A stretch of DNA of 41,857 bases from assembly GCA_964547295.1 (NCBI GenBank), contig CAZJMH010000001.1, positions 1 to 41,857 on the forward strand. The letters run 5' to 3'. The notes beneath the pieces are model-generated. The model worked only from the letters and a program-made list of their open reading frames with translations, made no database searches and was not told where the DNA came from. Shown one piece after another: positions 23,152-30,635 of this stretch; within the stretch, counting starts at the first letter, position 1, and every line of letters starts with the position of its first letter. The stretch comes from CAYSLZ01 sp964547295 (lineage in GTDB: Bacteria > Patescibacteriota > Microgenomatia > UBA12405 > JAHJSD01). The position numbers and the translations under genes are program-made.

Positions 23152-24348
23152 ATGGCAAACGATCAGAAACAATTCGAAAGAGAAAAACCCCACGTTAATG
23201 TGGGAACAATTGGTCACATTGACCACGGTAAGACTACTCTTACTGAAGCAATTACTAAAGTATTATCTGAGGAAGGTAAGGCAGAATATGTTCCTTATGA
23301 GGAAATTGCTAAAGGTGGAGTGGCTAGAGATTCAAATAAAATTTTAACCGTAGCAGTTTCACACCAAGAGTATGAAACTGATGCCCGTCATTATGCTCAC
23401 ATTGACTGTCCAGGTCACGCTGACTATATTAAAAACATGATTACTGGCGCAGCTCAAATGGATGGAGCAATTTTAGTTGTTTCTGCACCAGACGGTCCAA
23501 TGCCGCAAACCAGAGAACATGTTTTGCTGGCTAAACAAGTAAATGTGCCGGCTATTGTTGTTTATTTAAATAAAACAGATTTAGTTGAAGATAAGGAGTT
23601 TTTGGATTTAGTTGAAATGGAAGTCCGCGAACTTCTCGACAAATATGAGTTTGATGGGGAAAATGTTCCCATTGTTTCTGGATCAGCATTAAAAGCTCTA
23701 GAAGGTGATGAAGAAGCAAAAAAGTCAATAAAAAACCTTCTTAAAGCAGTAGATGAGCATATTCCAACTCCTGAAAGAGACTTGGATAAGCCATTTTTAA
23801 TGCCGGTTGAAGATGTTTTTTCAATTAAAGGCCGGGGAACAGTAGTTACCGGCAGGATTGAGCGAGGCAAAGTCTCGGTCAATGATAAAGTAGAAATTGT
23901 TGGCTTGGGTGAAACTCAAGAAACAGTAGTTACTGGAATAGAAATGTTCCACAAACAGCTAAAAGAGGGAATAGCCGGTGATAACGCTGGAGTTCTTCTT
24001 CGCGGTATTGAAAAGAAAGATGTTGAACGAGGGATGGTCTTGGCAAAACCGGGGTCAATTACACCTCACAAAAAGTTTGGGGCAGAAATTTATGTTCTCA
24101 AAAAAGAAGAAGGTGGCCGGCACACCCCGTTCTTTTCAGGATACCGGCCGCAGATTTATATTCAAACCACCGATGTTACTGGTGAGTTAAAACTGCCGGA
24201 AGGCGTAGAAATGGTTATGCCCGGTGATAATACCGAGGTAACCATACAATTAATTAAAAAGGTGGCCCTTGAGGAAGGTTCAAAGTTTGCTATTCGTGAA
24301 GGAGGCAAAACTGTTGGAGCTGGGGTAGTAACTAAGATAATAAAGTAA
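23152..24348 (+). CDS. tuf: Elongation factor Tu, with divergent switch I
   Basis: EF-Tu carries aminoacyl-tRNA to the ribosome. The 398-aa protein has GHIDHGKT (21-28), DCPGH (85-89 with the catalytic His89), NKTD and SALK, and normal domains 2 and 3. Switch I is unlike other EF-Tu: the usual RGITI is replaced by K63-I-L-T-V67, within GVARDSNKILTVAV, although the Mg2+-coordinating Thr (T66) aligns. A strong Shine-Dalgarno sequence AAGGAGG (23139-23145) stands 6 nt before the ATG, with a possible TATTAT at 23123-23128. Confidence 0.96.
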   Translation: MANDQKQFEREKPHVNVGTIGHIDHGKTTLTEAITKVLSEEGKAEYVPYEEIAKGGVARDSNKILTVAVSHQEYETDARHYAHIDCPGHADYIKNMITGAAQMDGAILVVSAPDGPMPQTREHVLLAKQVNVPAIVVYLNKTDLVEDKEFLDLVEMEVRELLDKYEFDGENVPIVSGSALKALEGDEEAKKSIKNLLKAVDEHIPTPERDLDKPFLMPVEDVFSIKGRGTVVTGRIERGKVSVNDKVEIVGLGETQETVVTGIEMFHKQLKEGIAGDNAGVLLRGIEKKDVERGMVLAKPGSITPHKKFGAEIYVLKKEEGGRHTPFFSGYRPQIYIQTTDVTGELKLPEGVEMVMPGDNTEVTIQLIKKVALEEGSKFAIREGGKTVGAGVVTKIIK

Positions 24349-24360
24349 AACCTTGAAAAT

Positions 24361-24375
24361 TTGGTAAATTACCAA
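24361..24375 (+). promoter_or_regulatory. Small inverted repeat at the rpsJ start
   Basis: TTGGTAA-A-TTACCAA is a perfect 7-bp inverted repeat whose last base is the A of the rpsJ ATG. With a realistic loop it leaves a 5-bp stem that would hold the initiation region; there is no Shine-Dalgarno sequence. Confidence 0.35.
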
Positions 24376-24692
24376 TGGCACAAATAGGTAATAAGATTCG
24401 AGTAAAGTTAAAAGCGTGGGATCATCGGATTATAGATGAGGCGGCAAGGAAAATAGTCGAAGCTGCAGTAACCACTGGTGCTCGGGTGAAAGGTCCAATG
24501 CCTTTACCGACAAGTAGAAAACTTTTTGTGGTTACTATTAGTCCTCATGGTGACAAAGATGCTCGAGATCATTATGAAGTTTTGACCCATAAGAGATTAA
24601 TAGATATTGAAGAGGCAGGTGTGCGAACAATGGATAGTTTACAGCATTTGGATTTGCCTGCTGGGGTAGAGGTTTCGATTAAGATGGGCTAG
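24375..24692 (+). CDS. rpsJ: 30S ribosomal protein S10
   Basis: uS10 belongs to the 30S head and also serves in antitermination as NusE in model bacteria. The 105-aa protein has the full fold: IRVKLKAWDHRIIDEAARKI, GPMPLPTSRKL and the loop followed by THKRLIDI. It follows tuf after 26 nt and probably shares its transcript; it is separated from rplC by a heptamer array and a terminator-like hairpin, so the S10 cluster is split here. Confidence 0.97.
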   Translation: MAQIGNKIRVKLKAWDHRIIDEAARKIVEAAVTTGARVKGPMPLPTSRKLFVVTISPHGDKDARDHYEVLTHKRLIDIEEAGVRTMDSLQHLDLPAGVEVSIKMG

Positions 24693-24693
24693 C

Positions 24694-24779
24694 CTAATGC
24701 CAAATACTTAATGCTTAAAGCTAAATAATGATAAATAATAAATAATAGATTATAAATTATAAATTATTATTAATTACTG
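24694..24779. repeat. Heptamer array F (about 11 units)
   Basis: From 24731 to 24779 seven words follow in strict 7-bp phase: ATAAATA twice, ATAGATT, ATAAATT twice, ATTATTA, ATTACTG. A first block with other words (CTAATGC, CAAATAC, TTAATGC, TTAAAGC, 24694-24721) has the same period with a 2-nt phase shift between blocks. The array begins right after the rpsJ stop and fills most of the rpsJ-rplC gap. Confidence 0.75.
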
Positions 24780-24787
24780 ATTTTCAA

Positions 24788-24809
24788 AGGGCTTCGGCCC
24801 TAATTTTTT
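24788..24809 (+). terminator. Terminator-like hairpin abutting the rplC start codon
   Basis: AGGGC-TTCG-GCCCT (24788-24801) is a stem of 5 pairs with a UUCG tetraloop, followed by AA and six T (24804-24809). The rplC ATG begins at the next base, 24810. It has the form of an intrinsic terminator, but the 20 or more genes behind it need transcription, so conditional attenuation is likely. Confidence 0.65.
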
Positions 24810-25424
24810 ATGACAAAAGGATTTTTAGTAAAAAAACTAGATATGACACAAGTTTTTGGAGATAACGGAGAAATGATACCGGTAACTCGTTGTTTGGCCC
24901 TGCCGTGTATTGTTATTGGTGTAAGTAAAACTAATGGACATCGGGTTCAGTTGGCGGCAGGTGAAAGGAAAAGAGCAGATAAGCCGTTGAGAGGAATAAT
25001 GAAGAAAGCAAAAATAAAAACTCCGCCAGCGGTTATTCGGGAGTTTGATTGGCATGATGAAAAAGAACCAAAATTAGGAGATAAAATCAAAGTTAGCCAA
25101 GTCTTTTCATCAGGAAATAAAGTTGATGTGATTGGAAAAAGTAAGGGAAGGGGCTTTACTGGTGTAGTTAAACGCTGGAATTTTAGAACTCAACCAAGAA
25201 CACATGGTCAAAAGCAGCATTGGCGTGCGCCAGGTTCAATTGGAGCTCAAACACCCGGTCGAGTTATTAAGGGTAAAAAAATGCCTGGCCATTATGGTAA
25301 TCAAAGAGTAACTGTTCAAAACTTAACTATTGTTGATATTGATGAAAAGAATGATTATTTGCTTATAAAAGGCGGCATACCTGGTTCAAGGAATAGTTGG
25401 TTACAGGTGATTAAAAATGACTGA
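24810..25424 (+). CDS. rplC: 50S ribosomal protein L3
   Basis: uL3 binds near the peptidyl-transferase centre and starts 50S assembly. The 204-aa product begins MTKGFLVKKLDMTQVF and contains the signature around RAPGSIGAQTPGRVIKGKK; the Gln methylated by PrmB in E. coli is not at its usual place. There is no Shine-Dalgarno sequence, because a hairpin and U-tract touch the start codon. The gene overlaps rplD by 8 nt and heads the ribosomal superoperon. Confidence 0.97.
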   Translation: MTKGFLVKKLDMTQVFGDNGEMIPVTRCLALPCIVIGVSKTNGHRVQLAAGERKRADKPLRGIMKKAKIKTPPAVIREFDWHDEKEPKLGDKIKVSQVFSSGNKVDVIGKSKGRGFTGVVKRWNFRTQPRTHGQKQHWRAPGSIGAQTPGRVIKGKKMPGHYGNQRVTVQNLTIVDIDEKNDYLLIKGGIPGSRNSWLQVIKND

Positions 25425-26070
25425 CCCTAATTTTAAATTGTCGGTTTTAGATAAATCAGGTAAAAAAACAACAGAGATGGAATTGTCGCCTCAACTATTT
25501 GGAGCTAAAGCTAATTCTAACCTAGTAGCTCAAGCTATTTTAGTTTATTTAGGCAACCAAAGAAAAGCTTATCCAAAAACAAAGCGCCGGGGTGAAGTTG
25601 AAGGTTCAGGTAAAAAAATTTGGGCCCAAAAAGGAACCGGGCGGGCTAGGCATGGTGACCGTTACGCCCCTATTTTTGTTGGAGGAGGAATAGCTCATGG
25701 GCCAAGAGGCAATCAGAAATATAATAAAAAATTACCAAAAAAAATGAAGAGCAAGGCCTTAATTTCAGTTTTATCGGCCAAGCAGGAAGAGGGTAAAATA
25801 AAGGCTGTCAAAGGTATAAAGCGGTTAAGAAAAACAAAATCGGCAGACGAGTGTATAAAGAATTGGTTTGGAGATAAATTTAATCCTCAAGAAAAATATT
25901 TATTAATAATTACTAAAAATTTAGAAGCAGTTAATCGAGCTTTTAGAAATTTGGCTTATTTAGACATAGTAGTAGCTGATCAACTTAATGTTTATCAGGC
26001 CTTAAATTATGATTGGCTAATATTTTTACCAGAGTCAATTAAAGTTTTAGAAAAACGATTATTGAAATGA
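25417..26070 (+). CDS. rplD: 50S ribosomal protein L4
   Basis: uL4 lines the exit tunnel; in E. coli it also represses the S10 operon by attenuation. The 217-aa protein keeps the core segment KKIWAQKGTGRARHGDRYAPIF region and the later LVITKNLEAVNRAFRNLA-like helix, here starting LLIITKNLEAVNRAF. It overlaps rplC by 8 nt and rplW by 4 nt, implying translational coupling. Confidence 0.96.
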   Translation: MTDPNFKLSVLDKSGKKTTEMELSPQLFGAKANSNLVAQAILVYLGNQRKAYPKTKRRGEVEGSGKKIWAQKGTGRARHGDRYAPIFVGGGIAHGPRGNQKYNKKLPKKMKSKALISVLSAKQEEGKIKAVKGIKRLRKTKSADECIKNWFGDKFNPQEKYLLIITKNLEAVNRAFRNLAYLDIVVADQLNVYQALNYDWLIFLPESIKVLEKRLLK

Positions 26071-26312
26071 AGTCAAGAGATATTATAAAGGAGCCGGTTT
26101 TAACTGAAAAGGCAATGGTTCTTCAAAAAGATGATTGCTACCTTTTTTGGGTTGATTTAAAAGCAAATAAAAATCAAATAAAAACCGCGGTTGAAGAAAT
26201 GTTTAATGTAAAACCAAAATCAGTTCGGACAATGCGTTTATCGGGCAAAAAAAAAGCAGTTATTAAGTTATCTAAAGGCGATGAAATTTCATTGGCAAAA
26301 CTAGATGAGTAA
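26067..26312 (+). CDS. rplW: 50S ribosomal protein L23
   Basis: uL23 is at the tunnel exit and docks trigger factor and SRP. The 81-aa form is short against about 95-100 residues, with a reduced loop, but has the family start (IIKEPVLTEKAM) and the VEEMFNVKPKSVRTM helix-strand. It overlaps both neighbours (4 and 8 nt). Confidence 0.95.
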   Translation: MKSRDIIKEPVLTEKAMVLQKDDCYLFWVDLKANKNQIKTAVEEMFNVKPKSVRTMRLSGKKKAVIKLSKGDEISLAKLDE

Positions 26313-27060
26313 AAAAAGAATTAAAAAAATAACTAAAATTAGAAAGAAGAAAGGCGGCCGGGATGCAAGCGGCCATATAAGTGTTCGTAGCCGGGGAGGA
26401 GAACATAAGCGGTTTATTCGCCAAGTTGATTGGAAAAGAGATAAAAAGGATATTTCTGGAACTGTTAAAAATATTGAATATGACCCTAATCGAAGTGCGA
26501 ATTTAGCTTTAATTAGTTATGCTGATGGTGAAAAACGCTATATTTTGGCACCAGCTGAATTAGAAGTTGGCGATACAATTATCGCCGCTGAAAATGCACC
26601 AATAAAGCCGGGCAATTCCTTGCCATTAAGTAAAATGCCGATTGGAATAGAAGTTCATAATGTAGAAATTAGACCTGGAAAAGGTGGTCAGATGGTCAGG
26701 GGGGCAGGAACAGCAGCAATAATTAAAAGTAAAAAAGATAAAATGATTAAATTAGAGTTGCCGTCAGGAGAAATAAGACTTTTTAATCGTAATTCCTGGG
26801 CGACTGTTGGTCAGGTCGGCAACGTTGAGCATATAGCCAAAAAACTTAAAAAAGCTGGTGACAGCCGCCGTCGAGGAATACGTCCGACAGTTAGGGGTGT
26901 TGCCCAGCATCCGAGCTCGCATCCCCACGGTGGGGGGCACGTAAGTAATATTGGTTTAAAAGCGCCGAAGACACCTTGGGGGAAAAAAGCAATGGGCAAA
27001 AGGACTAGAAATAAGAAAAAATATTCTGATAAATATATTGTTAAAAGGAGGAAAAAATGA
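26305..27060 (+). CDS. rplB: 50S ribosomal protein L2
   Basis: uL2 joins the subunits and is needed for peptidyl-transferase assembly. The 251-aa protein lacks about 20 residues of the usual N-terminus. It retains EYDPNRSANLALI, GKGGQMVRGAGT and the HPHGGGH loop with the key His; canonical NPVDHPHGGGEG is here QHPSSHPHGGGH. A downstream Shine-Dalgarno sequence for rpsS (AAAAGGAGG) lies in its last codons. Confidence 0.97.
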   Translation: MSKKRIKKITKIRKKKGGRDASGHISVRSRGGEHKRFIRQVDWKRDKKDISGTVKNIEYDPNRSANLALISYADGEKRYILAPAELEVGDTIIAAENAPIKPGNSLPLSKMPIGIEVHNVEIRPGKGGQMVRGAGTAAIIKSKKDKMIKLELPSGEIRLFNRNSWATVGQVGNVEHIAKKLKKAGDSRRRGIRPTVRGVAQHPSSHPHGGGHVSNIGLKAPKTPWGKKAMGKRTRNKKKYSDKYIVKRRKK

Positions 27061-27338
27061 AAAGTTCCCAAAAAGGGCCTTATATTGACCAAAAATTACT
27101 TAAACAAGTTAAAGACCAAAAAGATAAGGGCACTAAAGAACCAATTAAAACTTGGGCTAGGGCAAGCCATATTCCGCCGGAATTTGTTGGCTACACCTTC
27201 CAAGTTCATAATGGAAAAAACTTTGTTGATGTTTTTGTTACTGAAGAAATGGTTGCTCATCGTTTGGGTGAATTTGCGAAAACTCGGACGTTTCGAGGCC
27301 ATGGACGCGTGGTAAAGAGGATTATTAAGAAAACGTAA
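27057..27338 (+). CDS. rpsS: 30S ribosomal protein S19
   Basis: uS19 forms part of the 30S head next to S13. The 93-aa protein has KKGP-like SQKGPYID, IKTWARASHIPPEFVG and the signature FVTEEMVAHRLGEFAKTRTF. ATGA overlap with rplB, and a strong Shine-Dalgarno sequence AAGGAGG before the ATG. The last codons plus stop are one copy of a 17-bp direct repeat whose other copy is in rplV. Confidence 0.97.
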   Translation: MKSSQKGPYIDQKLLKQVKDQKDKGTKEPIKTWARASHIPPEFVGYTFQVHNGKNFVDVFVTEEMVAHRLGEFAKTRTFRGHGRVVKRIIKKT

Positions 27339-27397
27339 AGAAGAAAGAATTACGATTTATGATTTATGAATTATGAACTCAAAACGTAAAGAAGAAA
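27330..27397. repeat. 17-bp direct repeat flanking heptamer array G
   Basis: AAAACGTAAAGAAGAAA occurs at 27330-27346 (end of rpsS) and 27381-27397 (codons 3-8 of rplV). Between the copies lie four heptamers (27348-27375): AATTACG, ATTTATG, ATTTATG, AATTATG; the last contains the rplV ATG. The layout resembles a short insertion that duplicated its target site. Confidence 0.75.
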
Positions 27398-27753
27398 AGA
27401 CTATTGTTAAAACTGAGGCAAAATTCTTGCCGATATCGCCAAGAAAGTTGCGTTTAATTGTTGAAGAGGTAAAAAGTTATCCACCTGAAGAGGCGCTTAA
27501 AAAGTTAAAGTTTATGAATAAAAAAGGGGCTGGTTTTTTATCTAAAGCTATTCGAACCGGGGTGGCCGACGGCGAACATAATTTTAATTTAAATAAGGAT
27601 AAGTTGATTTTTGATGAGATTGTCGTTAATGAAGGACCAGTTCTTAAGCGGAGAGATAAATCAAAAAGAATGTTTCATTACGGAATAATTAAAAAACGCC
27701 GATCACATTTGGTTGTTAAATTAAAGGAGGAAGAGGATGGGACAAAAAGTTAA
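27373..27753 (+). CDS. rplV: 50S ribosomal protein L22
   Basis: uL22 spans the exit tunnel wall. The conserved part begins at TEAKFLPISPRKLRLIVEE and the C-terminal beta hairpin ends with RSHLVVKLKEEE; 126 aa in all. About 12 basic residues before TEAK (NSKRKEEKTIVK) are extra relative to the family and come from the repeated DNA shared with the rpsS end, and the ATG itself lies inside a heptamer. It overlaps rpsC by 17 nt. Confidence 0.95.
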   Translation: MNSKRKEEKTIVKTEAKFLPISPRKLRLIVEEVKSYPPEEALKKLKFMNKKGAGFLSKAIRTGVADGEHNFNLNKDKLIFDEIVVNEGPVLKRRDKSKRMFHYGIIKKRRSHLVVKLKEEEDGTKS

Positions 27754-28387
27754 TCCTGTTGCTTACCGGCTCGAGATAGAGGAAAGTCCATTTGAATGGA
27801 AGTCCCGTTGGTATGCAAATAAGGAGGATTATCAAAAACTGGCATTGGAAGATTATAAGGTTAGGCGCCTATTAGGTGAAGAATTGCGTTATGCTGGTTT
27901 GGTTACAACTAAAATTCTGCGTTTAAAGAACAAAATTAAGATTGTTTTACAAGTTAGTCGGCCCGGGGTTGTTATTGGAAGAGGCGGCAGCGGGCTTAGA
28001 GAGTTAAAAAACAAACTAGTTAATTTAATAGATATCCCTGATCCGGAAAAAAACATAGAAATAGAAGTAGATGAAGTTAAGAACGCAGAGTTATCAGCAA
28101 AATTAGTTGCTGAAAGAATTGCTCGGGGATTAGAGCGCGGTCGTCATTATCGAAGAAGCGTTAATCGGGCAATTGAGGCAGTTAGGAATGCCGGTGCAGA
28201 GGGTGTCAGGGTGGTTTTATCAGGCAGAATTGCTGGTGTTGAAGTTTCCCGAGTTGAAAAATTTGATTGGGGCAATGTTCCATTAAGTACATTACGAGCC
28301 AATATTGATTATTATCAGGAGCCAGCTTTAACTAAATCCGGATATGTTGGGGTTAAAGTTTATATTAACCGAGGGATGGAGGAGTAA
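27737..28387 (+). CDS. rpsC: 30S ribosomal protein S3
   Basis: uS3 sits at the mRNA entry channel and has helicase function. The 216-aa protein shows MGQKVNPVAYRL, the KH domain loop VVIGRGGSGL, and the C-terminal GRIAGVEVSRVEKFDWG. A Shine-Dalgarno GGAGG lies inside rplV. The stop shares one base with the rplP start (TAATG). Confidence 0.97.
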   Translation: MGQKVNPVAYRLEIEESPFEWKSRWYANKEDYQKLALEDYKVRRLLGEELRYAGLVTTKILRLKNKIKIVLQVSRPGVVIGRGGSGLRELKNKLVNLIDIPDPEKNIEIEVDEVKNAELSAKLVAERIARGLERGRHYRRSVNRAIEAVRNAGAEGVRVVLSGRIAGVEVSRVEKFDWGNVPLSTLRANIDYYQEPALTKSGYVGVKVYINRGMEE

Positions 28388-28800
28388 TGTTAGAGCCAAA
28401 AAAAACTAAATATCATCGACAATTTCGGGGAAAATTAAGAGGCAAAAGGGTTGCCGGTTCAAGATTGGCTTTTGGAGAATATGGGCTTAAGAGTTTGGGT
28501 CGCGGTTGGATAAGTGCTGCACAGTTGGAGGCGGCAAGAAAAGCAATGACCCATTATACTAAGAGGAAGGCAAAAATATGGATTAGGGTTTTTCCAGATA
28601 AGCCGGTGAGTAAAAAGGCGCCTGGTTCCCCAATGGGTGCTGGAAAAGGAGAATTAGACCATTGGGCAGCAACTGTCCGGCCGGGAAGAATAATTTTTGA
28701 ATTGGAAGGTGTTGATCAGGAAATTGCTAATGAAGCATTAAGAAGGGCAGGAAATAAGCTGCCTGTTAAAGTAAAGATTATTAGAAAAAAAGGAAAATGA
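28387..28800 (+). CDS. rplP: 50S ribosomal protein L16
   Basis: uL16 organises the A-site region of the 50S. The 137-aa product contains KYHRQFRGKLRGKRVAGSR at the N-terminus and the loop GSPMGAGKGELDHW, which differs from the usual RMGKGKG. Overlaps rpmC by 4 nt (ATGA). Confidence 0.96.
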   Translation: MLEPKKTKYHRQFRGKLRGKRVAGSRLAFGEYGLKSLGRGWISAAQLEAARKAMTHYTKRKAKIWIRVFPDKPVSKKAPGSPMGAGKGELDHWAATVRPGRIIFELEGVDQEIANEALRRAGNKLPVKVKIIRKKGK

Positions 28801-29003
28801 AAAAAAAGGAAAAAGAAAATTTAGTTCAAAAAAATGTTTCTGAATTAAAACAAGGTTTGGATGAAGCTGAAAAGGCTTTAATTGAGGCCAAGTTTAAGCT
28901 GTCAAAAGGACAATTGCAAAATGTCCGTTTGCCAAGAAAATTAAGAAATAAAATCGCATTTATTAAAACAATAATTAGTCAAAAGGAGAAAAAAAATGTC
29001 TAA
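28797..29003 (+). CDS. rpmC: 50S ribosomal protein L29
   Basis: uL29 is a two-helix protein at the tunnel exit beside L23. The 68-aa product is highly charged with the helical LIEAKFKLSKGQLQNVR signature and a C-terminal helix ending in KNKIAFIKTIISQKE. It overlaps rpsQ by 8 nt. Confidence 0.93.
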   Translation: MKKKEKENLVQKNVSELKQGLDEAEKALIEAKFKLSKGQLQNVRLPRKLRNKIAFIKTIISQKEKKNV

Positions 29004-29223
29004 AATATTTACTGGAAAAGTTGTTTCAGACAAAATGCAAAAAACTGTTGTTGTTGAGATTAAACAACGAAAACCTCATCCTCAGTATAAAAAAGTGGTT
29101 GAAAAACGAACCAAAATTTATGCAGATGACCAAATTGGTGCTAAAGAGGGTGATATAGTTGTGGTAAAAGAAACTAGGCCGTTAAGTAAATTAAAGCGGT
29201 TTAGGGTTATTAAAATAAAATGA
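28996..29223 (+). CDS. rpsQ: 30S ribosomal protein S17
   Basis: uS17 is a primary 16S rRNA binder with an OB fold. The 75-aa product has FTGKVVSDKMQKTVVVEI, the HPQYKKVVEKRTK loop and the ETRPLSKLKRFRVI ending. It overlaps rplN by 4 nt. Confidence 0.96.
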   Translation: MSKIFTGKVVSDKMQKTVVVEIKQRKPHPQYKKVVEKRTKIYADDQIGAKEGDIVVVKETRPLSKLKRFRVIKIK

Positions 29224-29588
29224 TTCAATTAAGGTCAATTTTAAAACCAGCTGGAAATTTAGGCCCAAAAAAAATTAGGGTAATAAGAGTTTTAGGTAAT
29301 GTTCGCCAAGATGCGGCGACTCTTGGTGATGTGGTTGTTGCTTCCGTTCTTAAATCTTCGCCTAATGCAGCGGTCAAAAAGGGAGAAAAAGTTAGAGCAG
29401 TGATTATCAGAACAAGAAAAGAAAAGAGGAGAAAGGACGGTTCTTATATTAGGTTCGACGACAATGCGGCAGTAATTATAGATAATGATAAGCGTCCAAA
29501 AGCAACCAGAATTTTTGGACCGGTTGCCAGGGAAGTTAAACGGAAAGGTTTTTCTAATGTGGCCGCTATGGCAAGGGAGGTTTTATGA
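29220..29588 (+). CDS. rplN: 50S ribosomal protein L14
   Basis: uL14 contributes to intersubunit bridges. The 122-aa product matches the family length, beginning MIQLRSILKPAGNLG and containing GDVVVASVLKSSPN, RFDDNAAVII and GPVAREVKRKGF. Overlaps rplX by 4 nt. Confidence 0.97.
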   Translation: MIQLRSILKPAGNLGPKKIRVIRVLGNVRQDAATLGDVVVASVLKSSPNAAVKKGEKVRAVIIRTRKEKRRKDGSYIRFDDNAAVIIDNDKRPKATRIFGPVAREVKRKGFSNVAAMAREVL

Positions 29589-29902
29589 AAATTAAAAAAG
29601 GTGATAGGGTCAAAGTTATACTAGGAAAAGATCGAGGAAGGACGGGAATAGTAAAGAGGGTTCTTCCAAAGGAAAATAAACTAGTTGTTGAGGGAATAAA
29701 TATTGCCAAAAAACACGTTAAACCAAGGGGCGACGACCAAAAGGGTGGTATAATAAGGGTTGAAAAGCCATTACCAGTTAGTAAAGTAATGGTTGTTTGT
29801 CCTGGTTGTGGTCAGCAGACAAGAATTGGTTATCAAATAAATCAAAAAGGTAAAAAGAATAGAATTTGCCGGAAATGCGGAACAGTAATAAGTAAACAGT
29901 AA
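29585..29902 (+). CDS. rplX: 50S ribosomal protein L24 with zinc ribbon
   Basis: uL24 starts 50S assembly. The KOW motif (KKGDRVKVILGKDRGRTG) is at residues 4-21, and GINIAKKHVKP follows. The C-terminus has CPGC and CRKC (four Cys), the zinc-binding form of this protein. 105 aa; rplE begins 4 nt after the stop. Confidence 0.96.
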   Translation: MKIKKGDRVKVILGKDRGRTGIVKRVLPKENKLVVEGINIAKKHVKPRGDDQKGGIIRVEKPLPVSKVMVVCPGCGQQTRIGYQINQKGKKNRICRKCGTVISKQ

Positions 29903-29906
29903 TAAA

Positions 29907-30443
29907 ATGTTGAATAAACAATTTGAAGAAAAAATTAAACCAGAATTAAAAAAAGATTTAAAGGTTAAAAATACCTTAGCTGTCCCTCAAGTTGAAAAAG
30001 TAATTATTAATATGAGAGTTGTTGAGGGTAAAGAAAATAAAGAAGCGATTAAAAAACCAATGGAAGAATTAGCCCGGATTACTGGTCAAAAACCCAGGGT
30101 TTGTCGTGCCCGGCGGTCGATTTCCGGTTTTAAATTAACCCAGGGAGATCCTATTGGTTTAAAAGTAACCTTAAGGGGCAAAAAAATGTATGATTTTTTA
30201 GAAAAATTATTTCATTTAGTTTTACCTCGGGTTAAAGATTTTCATGGCTTATCAGTTGATCAGTTTGACCAGTATGGCAACTATAATTTGACTTTAAAAG
30301 ATCAAAGTGTTTTCCCAGAAGTTGATGTTGATAAGATTGAGAAGACTAGAAGTTTACAAATTACTATTGTTACTACCTCTGAAGAGGTTAGTAAGTCAAA
30401 AAAATTATTATTAAATTTAGGTTTACCTTTAGAAAAGGAATAA
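29907..30443 (+). CDS. rplE: 50S ribosomal protein L5
   Basis: uL5 binds 5S rRNA and the P-site tRNA. The 178-aa product has NTLAVPQVEKVIINM, ITGQKPRVCRARRSISGFKL and a canonical C-terminal half ending ITIVTTSEEVSKSKKLLLNLG. It is the usual length. rpsN starts after 1 nt. Confidence 0.97.
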   Translation: MLNKQFEEKIKPELKKDLKVKNTLAVPQVEKVIINMRVVEGKENKEAIKKPMEELARITGQKPRVCRARRSISGFKLTQGDPIGLKVTLRGKKMYDFLEKLFHLVLPRVKDFHGLSVDQFDQYGNYNLTLKDQSVFPEVDVDKIEKTRSLQITIVTTSEEVSKSKKLLLNLGLPLEKE

Positions 30444-30444
30444 A

Positions 30445-30630
30445 ATGGCAAAGAAATCAAAAATAGTTCGAGAAAAAAAAGATTTGAAATACGAAACCAG
30501 ATATACTAATCGATGTAAAATATGTGGTCGGCCAAGAGGTTACATTCGATTTTTTGGTTTATGCAGATTGTGTTTTAGAAAATTGGCTGACAAGGGAATG
30601 TTACCAGGTGTTAGAAAAGCTAGTTGGTAA
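30445..30630 (+). CDS. rpsN: 30S ribosomal protein S14, zinc type (type Z)
   Basis: uS14 is in the 30S head. The 61-aa zinc-type protein has CKIC and CRLC ligand pairs around RPRGYIRFFGL and ends in the usual LPGVRKASW. The short form fits its place in the spc part of the cluster. The next ATG is 5 nt downstream. Confidence 0.97.
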   Translation: MAKKSKIVREKKDLKYETRYTNRCKICGRPRGYIRFFGLCRLCFRKLADKGMLPGVRKASW

Positions 30631-30635
30631 AGAAA

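Noticed and set aside
26305..27060. Use of the UGA=Gly code (Gracilibacteria/SR1)
   Set aside because: TGA ends rplB, rplP, infA, rpmJ and others exactly at family-length C-termini and in ATGA overlaps, so UGA is a stop.
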